Assembly (NCBI GenBank): GCA_021372355.1
Contig: JAJFUQ010000100.1
Span: 1 to 40,619, forward strand
DNA from: Nocardiaceae bacterium
GTDB taxonomy: Bacteria > Actinomycetota > Actinomycetes > Mycobacteriales > Mycobacteriaceae
Reading direction: 5' to 3'
DNA length: 40,619 nucleotides
Both the position numbers and the translations under genes were made by a program. Of the stretch, positions 35,871 to 40,619 are shown piece after piece. Numbering within the stretch: position 1 is the stretch's first letter; every line of letters begins with the position of its first letter. The notes under the pieces were generated by a model, which ran no database searches, was not told the origin of the DNA, and was given only the letters and a program-made list of their open reading frames with translations.

Positions 35871-37534
35871 GCCAGCTCCTTAGCCAATGCGAGACCGGCC
35901 GCGCGGCCGGAGAAGATGCAGCCCCCGAGAAATGTGCCTTCGAGCGCGTTGTAACCATGGACACCGCCACCGCCGAACCCGGCGACTTCGCCGGCTGCGT
36001 ACAGTCCCGGAATCGGCTTGCCATCGTCTGCCAGAACCTGCGAGTCCAGGTTGGTCTGCAAGCCGCCCAAAGTCTTTCGCGTCAGGATGTTGAGTCGCAC
36101 GGCGATCAACGGACCATGGCTCGGGTCGAGAATCCGGTGCGGCTCAGCGACCCGGACGATCTTGTCGCCGAGATACCCGCGCGCATTGCGGATCGCCATG
36201 ATCTGGAGGTCCTTGGTGTAACCGTTCGCCAGTTGCCGATCTCGCGCCACGATCTGGCGCTCGAGGTCGGCGAATTCGATCTCTGCGCCACCGCGAGCGA
36301 GTTTGTTCATGCCCGCCACGAGGTCCTGCAGGTTGTCGGCCACCACGAAGTCGACGCCGTGCTTCTTGAACGCTTCGACCGGTGCCGGGGCGCCCTTCGC
36401 GAGGCGGCTCTTGAGCGTGAAGACGATGTCCTTGTTGGTGATGTCGGGGTTCTGCTCCGATCCCGACAGCGCGAACTCCTTCTCGATGATCGACTGCGTC
36501 AGTACGAACCACGAGTAGTCGTAGCCCGTCGACAAGATCGCCTTCATCGTCGAATTCGTATCGAAGCCAGGGAAATTGGGGGAGGGCAAGCGCTTGCCCA
36601 GGGCATCGAACCACATCGACGACGGGCCGGGAATGATCCGGATCGCGTGGTTCGGCCACACCGGATCCCAGTTGTGGATGCCCTCGGTGTACGCCCACAG
36701 CCGATCGCGGTTGACGATCGCCCCACCGGCGTTCGCGGTGATCGCGAGCATCCGTCCGTCGACGTGCGCGGGCACTCCGGCGATCATGGTCTCTGGCGCC
36801 GCGCCGAGCCGCTCGGTCGGCCAGAACTCGCGAACAAGATCGAAGTTGTGGCCGATTCCGCCAGACGTCACGACGACGGCGGGTGCTCGGAATTCGAACT
36901 CACCGACCTTTTCGCGAGACGTTGCGACGCCACGTTCGAGGTCCGTCGGCTCGAGGACGGTTCCGCGCACGCCGACGACCGCCCCGCCTTCGACGATGAG
37001 CTCATCGACCTGGTGGCGGAACTTGAAGGTCACCTGTCCGCGCTGCTCGGCGACCTGGACGGGCTCGGCGAAGATCCGCACGACTTCGGGGCCGGTTCCC
37101 CACGTCAGGTGGAAGCGGGGCACCGAGTTGCCGTGACCGTCGGCGTTGCCACCACCGCGCTCGGCCCAGCCGACGATCGGCGTGATGCGAAGTCCGAGAT
37201 CGTGCAGGTACTTACGCTTACCGGTCGCGGCCCACTCGACGTAGGACTGTGCCCACTTTCGTCCCCAGCGATCCTCGCGGTCGCGGTCGAAGCCTGCGGA
37301 CCCCATCCAGTCCTGAAGCGCGAGCTCGTAGGAGTCTTTGATCCCCAGCCGCCGCTGTTCCGGAGTGTCGACGAGGAACAGTCCGCCGAGGGACCAGAAC
37401 GCCTGACCGCCGAGGTTGTTGCGGTTCTCCTGATCGAGGATCAGGACGTGTTTGCCGGCTTTGATCAATTCGTGCGCGGCGACGAGCCCGGATAGTCCGG
37501 CTCCGACCACGATCGCATCGGGAGTGTGACTCAT
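35867..37534 (-). CDS. FAD-binding dehydrogenase (Rv0785 / KstD-related family)
   Basis: A 555-residue flavoprotein of the succinate dehydrogenase/KstD superfamily. The N-terminal FAD site is AIVVGAGLSGLVAAHELIKAG, shown as VVGAGLSGLVAAHELI. NNLGGQAFWSLGGLF and the C-terminal GLYAAGEVAGFGGGGVHGYN (FAD contact) are characteristic. Its length and blocks resemble M. tuberculosis Rv0785, an FAD dehydrogenase of unknown substrate. It is the second gene of a TetR-led coupled operon. It is not a certain ketosteroid dehydrogenase. Confidence 0.87.
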   Translation of the reverse strand: MSHTPDAIVVGAGLSGLVAAHELIKAGKHVLILDQENRNNLGGQAFWSLGGLFLVDTPEQRRLGIKDSYELALQDWMGSAGFDRDREDRWGRKWAQSYVEWAATGKRKYLHDLGLRITPIVGWAERGGGNADGHGNSVPRFHLTWGTGPEVVRIFAEPVQVAEQRGQVTFKFRHQVDELIVEGGAVVGVRGTVLEPTDLERGVATSREKVGEFEFRAPAVVVTSGGIGHNFDLVREFWPTERLGAAPETMIAGVPAHVDGRMLAITANAGGAIVNRDRLWAYTEGIHNWDPVWPNHAIRIIPGPSSMWFDALGKRLPSPNFPGFDTNSTMKAILSTGYDYSWFVLTQSIIEKEFALSGSEQNPDITNKDIVFTLKSRLAKGAPAPVEAFKKHGVDFVVADNLQDLVAGMNKLARGGAEIEFADLERQIVARDRQLANGYTKDLQIMAIRNARGYLGDKIVRVAEPHRILDPSHGPLIAVRLNILTRKTLGGLQTNLDSQVLADDGKPIPGLYAAGEVAGFGGGGVHGYNALEGTFLGGCIFSGRAAGLALAKELA

Positions 37535-38178
37535 GAAGATGATCCTTCGATCTCGGTGGAGTAAGCGAGCACAACGCGCGTGAAGAGTTCGATGCGGCGC
37601 TGTCGGACGGCATCGTTGTCGGGTTCGATGAGGACTTGAACGGTCGTGCCGTCATGCACGGCGATCAGCGCCTGACCCAACGCGATTGGATCGGGGATCG
37701 CACGACCGGCGCGTGCCAGGAGCACCTCGAGCACGGGCATCAGCCCGGCGATGATGGCGTCCTCACGGGCCGCCATGACCCGGCGGAGCGACGGATTCCG
37801 AAGTGCGTGAGCAGTGAATTCGGCGGTGATCCGGTACCACTTGTCGTCGACGGGAACGACGGCGAGAACCCGAGCGACGGCCGCGAGGGGATCGTCACCG
37901 ACCGCGGTTTCCGAGTCCAGAATCGCTTGGAGGCCGTCGATGAGTTCGCGCGATTTCTGGCCCCACATCTCGAGGAAGAGTTCGTCGAGCGACGCGAAAT
38001 TCGAGTAGAAAGCGCCGCGGGTGAATCCGGCCCGGTCGCATACTCGCTCGACAGTCGTGCGGCCATACCCCTCGTCAGCGAACGCGTCGTACGCGGCCGC
38101 GAGCAATCGCGCACGGGTCTCCGCCCGCCGCTTGGTCACCCGCTTGGGTGACTCGACGCTGATCTCAGGCTCGCTCAC
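37531..38178 (-). CDS. TetR-family regulator (first gene of a coupled operon)
   Basis: A 215-residue TetR regulator. The HTH is ETRARLLAAAYDAFADEGYG and RTTVERVCDRAGFTRGAFYSNF. The C-terminal part (about 60-200) is the ligand domain. The GTG at 38178 has TACGCT 8 nt upstream, inside a long dyad, so it is probably leaderless and self-repressed. It overlaps the FAD dehydrogenase start by ATGA, so regulator and enzymes are translated together. Confidence 0.92.
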   Translation of the reverse strand: MSEPEISVESPKRVTKRRAETRARLLAAAYDAFADEGYGRTTVERVCDRAGFTRGAFYSNFASLDELFLEMWGQKSRELIDGLQAILDSETAVGDDPLAAVARVLAVVPVDDKWYRITAEFTAHALRNPSLRRVMAAREDAIIAGLMPVLEVLLARAGRAIPDPIALGQALIAVHDGTTVQVLIEPDNDAVRQRRIELFTRVVLAYSTEIEGSSS

Positions 38179-38179
38179 G

Positions 38180-38210
38180 ATACATGAGCGTATCCGATAC
38201 GTTTATGTAT
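38180..38210 (-). promoter_or_regulatory. 31-bp TetR operator and promoter
   Basis: A dyad centred on 38195: outer arms ATACAT (38180-38185) and ATGTAT (38205-38210), inner arms CGTATC (38189-38194) and GATACG (38196-38201). Thirteen of fifteen pairs match. The minus-strand -10 TACGCT (38187-38192) lies inside it, and the TetR start codon begins two bases away. The dyad is seen; the binding protein is inferred. Confidence 0.75.
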
Positions 38211-38218
38211 TGAAAGGG

Positions 38219-38359
38219 TTACTCCGCGCCGGTTTCGGCGGGATCGTCGTCACCTTCGGCTTGGTTGGGTTGCGTCGGCGCGCGCTCTTCGGACTGCAGC
38301 ATCTCCGGGTCCCCATCCGGGTCGCTCTCGGGCTCCCGGTCATAGTCGGGTTGTGTCAT
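38219..38359 (-). CDS. Small acidic protein (46 residues), unknown
   Basis: ATG 38359 has GGAGG 8 nt upstream. The 46-residue product is very acidic and Pro/Asp-rich (PESDPDGDPEMLQSEE, AEGDDDPAETGAE), with no hydrophobic core, so it is probably unfolded. Similar short acidic proteins are common in actinomycetes. It lies 9 bp from the TetR operator and is transcribed away from the acyltransferase-like gene. Confidence 0.6.
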   Translation of the reverse strand: MTQPDYDREPESDPDGDPEMLQSEERAPTQPNQAEGDDDPAETGAE

Positions 38360-38478
38360 GAGTTGTGCCTCCAGTCTGTTTCCTTCTCTGACGGAGGCAA
38401 TACCCGCCTCGGCCGATTGGCAACAGCCATTAGTCGCGATGACGTGACGATACGCATGAGATCGGCGACGATAACTGA

Positions 38479-39768
38479 ATGGTGCAGAGGTCGGTGGGGT
38501 TGCGGAAAGCACGTTTGGATCGACTCGACGAGACGTGTCTGAATCTCGGATCGGCCGATGAGCCATGGACGATTCACCTCGAAGTGCGCATCGACGGACA
38601 GTTCGACGACGAACGACTGCGCACGGCGATCGCCCAAGCGATGGTCACCCATCCGATTGCGCGGGCTCACCTGAAGCCGGTGAAACCGGCAACGTTCCGC
38701 TACTACTGGCTCATTCCGGACGAGCCCGGTGAGGTTCCCCTGACCATCGTCAACGGGGAGTCGGTGGCCGAGGTCCGGAACCGCGTCGTGAGCCAGGTGC
38801 CTGACCTCGGGGTGTCGACGTTCACCGCGACTGCAGTCCACGCGGGTGGCGGCGACTACCTCATGCTCGTCCTTCATCACGCGGCCGGCGATGGCGTTGC
38901 GGCCTATCGGCTCATGACCTCGATCCTGCGCAATTACTCCGGGCAGCCCGACCCGGTTCCGGGGTTCGACCCGGTGACCGTACGAAACGTGCACAAACTG
39001 GTCGGTTCGCGTGGATTGAAGGACCGTCTGCAACGTGGGCGCTTGCTGGGTCGGCATGTGCTTTTCAGCGCCCGCCGACCGGCTCGGGTCGTGCCCCAAA
39101 ACGGCACGCCCGCTGCGGGATACGGGTGCCACCCGGTCTACTTCACCGCGGAGGAGACGCAGAAGGTCGTCGCCAACCGTCCGGACGGGGTCACTGTGAA
39201 CGACCTGCTTCTGGGCGGTCTGGCGATGACCGTTCGGCGGTGGAACGACGATCGAGAAGTAAAGCCGCGCCGAGTCACGATCACCATGCCGATGAATGTC
39301 CGACCGCCCGAGTGGCAGTACGAAGTGTTCGGAAATTTCGCGTCGTACGTGACCATCCGGGTGATGAAGAAAGAACAGGGCTCACTCGCCGATGCGGCCA
39401 TCGGCGCCCACGCCCGGACCAGCGTTCTCAAAGCGCATCGCGCGCAGGGCATCATCGTCGACATCGCCAAAGTGAGCCGAGTGCTTCCCGACAAGCTCAA
39501 GCGCATGCTCGCCGAGCGGCCATTCGTCGGCGATCGTGCAGTCGACACGACGTGGCTCACGAATCTCGGGCGCCTCGAGGCACCCGGCATGAAGATCACC
39601 GAGTTCTGGTTCTCTCCGCCCGGCACCATGCCGATGGGTGCGAACATCGGGGCCGCCACCGTCGACGGCCAACTGTCCGTGACGCTGCGGTATCGGCACC
39701 CGCAGTTCGACGCGGTCGCCGCCGCGGAATTCGCCGATCTCTACCGGGACATCCTGCTCGGTCGATGA
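38479..39768 (+). CDS. HHxxxDG acyltransferase-like (condensation-domain superfamily) protein
   Basis: A 429-residue protein of the chloramphenicol-acetyltransferase/condensation superfamily. The active motif LHHAAGDG lies at 132-139 (His133, His134, Asp138). FTAEETQKVV, TITMPMNVRPPE and VDTTWLTNLGRL resemble the later blocks of PapA, WS/DGAT and condensation proteins. It could acylate a lipid or peptide; no partner synthase is nearby. It ends 7 bp before a strong bidirectional terminator. The ATG is used, since no nearer alternative is better supported. Confidence 0.82.
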   Translation: MVQRSVGLRKARLDRLDETCLNLGSADEPWTIHLEVRIDGQFDDERLRTAIAQAMVTHPIARAHLKPVKPATFRYYWLIPDEPGEVPLTIVNGESVAEVRNRVVSQVPDLGVSTFTATAVHAGGGDYLMLVLHHAAGDGVAAYRLMTSILRNYSGQPDPVPGFDPVTVRNVHKLVGSRGLKDRLQRGRLLGRHVLFSARRPARVVPQNGTPAAGYGCHPVYFTAEETQKVVANRPDGVTVNDLLLGGLAMTVRRWNDDREVKPRRVTITMPMNVRPPEWQYEVFGNFASYVTIRVMKKEQGSLADAAIGAHARTSVLKAHRAQGIIVDIAKVSRVLPDKLKRMLAERPFVGDRAVDTTWLTNLGRLEAPGMKITEFWFSPPGTMPMGANIGAATVDGQLSVTLRYRHPQFDAVAAAEFADLYRDILLGR

Positions 39769-39775
39769 ACAAACG

Positions 39776-39809
39776 AAAGTCGGCCCGGTGCAATCACCGG
39801 GCCGACTTT
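39776..39809. terminator. Bidirectional terminator between convergent genes
   Basis: A perfect 15-bp stem (AAAGTCGGCCCGGTG at 39776-39790, matching 39795-39809) with a 4-nt loop lies between two convergent gene ends (39768 and 39823), with A/T runs on both sides. Confidence 0.85.
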
Positions 39810-39822
39810 GACATCGTGGCTG

Positions 39823-39999
39823 TTACTGGCCGGGCTTGAGCTTCTCGGCAGCTTCCTTGGCCTTGTCGACGGCACCTTCGGCAGCTTCCTTGGCCTTGTC
39901 GACCGCGCCCTCAGCAGCTTCCTTCGCCTTGGCGGCCAGGTCGGTGGCCTTCTCCTTGGCCGTCTCGACGGCCTCGGTGATCTTGTCCTGCAAGCCCAT
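39823..39999 (-). CDS. Small helical repeat protein (58 residues)
   Basis: ATG 39999 follows AAGGGA with good spacing. The protein starts MGLQDKITEAVETAKEKATD and then repeats KEAAEGAVDKA-type 11-residue units, with Ala, Glu and Lys making an amphipathic or coiled helix (LEA- or HbhA-like). The 33-bp coding repeats are almost identical. Function is unknown; stress protection or membrane/DNA association are possible. Confidence 0.8.
   Translation of the reverse strand: MGLQDKITEAVETAKEKATDLAAKAKEAAEGAVDKAKEAAEGAVDKAKEAAEKLKPGQ
39848..39938. repeat. 33-bp tandem repeat, about 2.8 copies
   Basis: Units begin at 39848, 39881 and 39914 with GCAGCTTCCTTGGCCTTGTC in the first two and GCAGCTTCCTTCGCC in the third. 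Each encodes one 11-residue helical unit of the small repeat protein, so copy number can change without a frameshift. Confidence 0.85.
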
Positions 40000-40143
40000 G
40001 GTGGTTCCCTTCAACGCTTTCGAACCACCTGTTTGCGGTTCGCTTTGCCAATTATGGGACGACATTTCGTCCTACACCGACGTATTACCTGATCAAGGTC
40101 TGATTCGCACTGGGACTCGCCTCAAGTAACCCAGCGTTAGGGG

Positions 40144-40149
40144 TACTTT
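40144..40149 (+). promoter_or_regulatory. -10 box of a leaderless CDGSH-type gene
   Basis: TACTTT lies 6 nt before the ATG at 40156, the leaderless pattern of this window. Confidence 0.45.
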
Positions 40150-40155
40150 TGCGCT

Positions 40156-40569
40156 ATGGCGGGCGAATACTCCGGTAAGGAATACACGGCGGACGGCATC
40201 ACCGTCCTATTCGACGGATCGCGCTGCCGGCACTTCGCAGAGTGTGTAAAGGGCCTGCCGGCGGTGTTCAACACCAAGGAACGGCCGTGGATTCAGCCGT
40301 CGGAAGGCGACCCGCAGGCCGTTGCCGAGGTCGTCGAGAGGTGTCCGAGCGGCGCGCTGCGGTACGTGCTCGCGAGCGGCCAGTCCGAGGTGCCGCCCGT
40401 GCCGACGTCGATCACCGCCGTTCCCGGTGGACCGTTGCTCATTCGGGGCGATCTGCTCGTGAACCTGACGGGTTCGGATACTCCTTCGCACGAGGTCCGG
40501 ATGGCGCTGTGTGCGTGCGGGTCGAGTGCGAACACGCCGTTCTGCGACGGCGCCTGCACTCGCCACTAG
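40156..40569 (+). CDS. Fer4_19 + CDGSH-type iron-sulfur protein with Cys in place of His
   Basis: A 137-residue cytoplasmic protein. The N-terminal domain has a divergent 4Fe-4S pattern (Cys24, His26, Cys30 in RCRHFAEC and Cys63 in RCPSGAL), as in the Fer4_19 family. The C-terminal domain has the CDGSH layout C-x-C...P-x-C-D-G: Cys119, Cys121 and Cys130. The usual final His ligand is replaced by Cys134 (CDGACTRH at 130-137). A fourth Cys ligand would change the cluster's stability and redox behaviour. The ATG is leaderless. Its electron partners are unknown. Confidence 0.88.
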   Translation: MAGEYSGKEYTADGITVLFDGSRCRHFAECVKGLPAVFNTKERPWIQPSEGDPQAVAEVVERCPSGALRYVLASGQSEVPPVPTSITAVPGGPLLIRGDLLVNLTGSDTPSHEVRMALCACGSSANTPFCDGACTRH

Positions 40570-40593
40570 GTCGGCGTTCGCCGGGAATGGTCG

Positions 40594-40618
40594 TTTGCGC
40601 TCGCTGATCGAGCGCAAA
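40594..40618. terminator. Hairpin at the window end
   Basis: A perfect 10-bp stem (TTTGCGCTCG at 40594-40603 and CGAGCGCAAA at 40609-40618) with a 5-nt loop lies 25 bp after the CDGSH gene stop. The T-rich edge on both sides fits a terminator that could also serve a gene beyond the window. Confidence 0.65.
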
Positions 40619-40619
40619 G

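Overview
The window is GC-rich actinobacterial chromosome. The gene set points to a mycolate-type actinomycete (order Mycobacteriales, perhaps Rhodococcus, Nocardia or a relative). It holds a furA-katG pair, a FadE5-type acyl-CoA dehydrogenase, a RaaS/Rv1218c/Rv1217c-type efflux locus, two Ddn-like F420-type nitroreductases, an MpaB/DUF2236 protein and many short-chain dehydrogenases. Many genes look leaderless, with a TAnnnT hexamer 6-8 nt before the start codon, which is usual in this order. Genus was not determined. No rRNA, tRNA or CRISPR was seen, and no gap without a gene exceeds 300 bases.

Layout. 1-140: the 3' end of an IS30-type transposase and its probable terminal repeat. 156-2844 (minus): katG and furA with a terminator and a candidate FurA operator. 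2900-9268: the most unusual block. A minus-strand operon has four genes: a GAF-SpoIIE/PP2C phosphatase, a cellulose-synthase-like membrane protein, a STAS anti-sigma antagonist and an RsbW-like kinase. A divergent membrane GGDEF-EAL protein faces it. The first three junctions are 4-nt overlaps or very short gaps, so the genes are probably translationally coupled. 9313-14742: small lipoprotein, nitronate monooxygenase, MpaB-like protein, UPF0145 protein, Ddn-like protein, sirtuin and a beta-decarboxylating dehydrogenase. 14729-16096: PadR/HAAS pair with an operator. 16128-22411: receiver-fused reductase lacking the CxxC, DCC protein, VanZ-like protein, CDF transporter, HD-like protein, DUF1707 protein and APC permease. 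22505-25351: cupin, SDR, MarR, thioesterase and VOC protein. 25389-29680: M23 peptidase, tandem-TetR regulator and fadE5. 29695-33419: Ddn-like protein and the RaaS-type TetR/ABC exporter operon. 33478-38210: an SDR, then a coupled four-gene minus operon (TetR, FAD dehydrogenase, SDR, alpha/beta hydrolase) behind a 31-bp dyad. 38219-40618: small acidic protein, HHxxxDG acyltransferase-like protein, helical repeat protein and a CDGSH-family protein with a Cys in place of the His ligand.

How the parts may work together. In the 2.9-9.3 kb locus, the phosphatase would dephosphorylate the STAS protein and the kinase would phosphorylate it. The STAS protein (or the kinase) would then set the state of a target. 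No sigma factor is encoded nearby and a membrane glycosyltransferase-like protein sits inside the operon, so direct control of an envelope polysaccharide step is a reasonable hypothesis. The divergent c-di-GMP enzyme suggests a second input. The synthase-like protein has lost several catalytic residues of BcsA and has no PilZ domain, so it may be a regulatory or divergent member. Most other blocks are metabolic or stress-related and are controlled by local TetR, MarR or PadR regulators, several with visible operators over the promoter.
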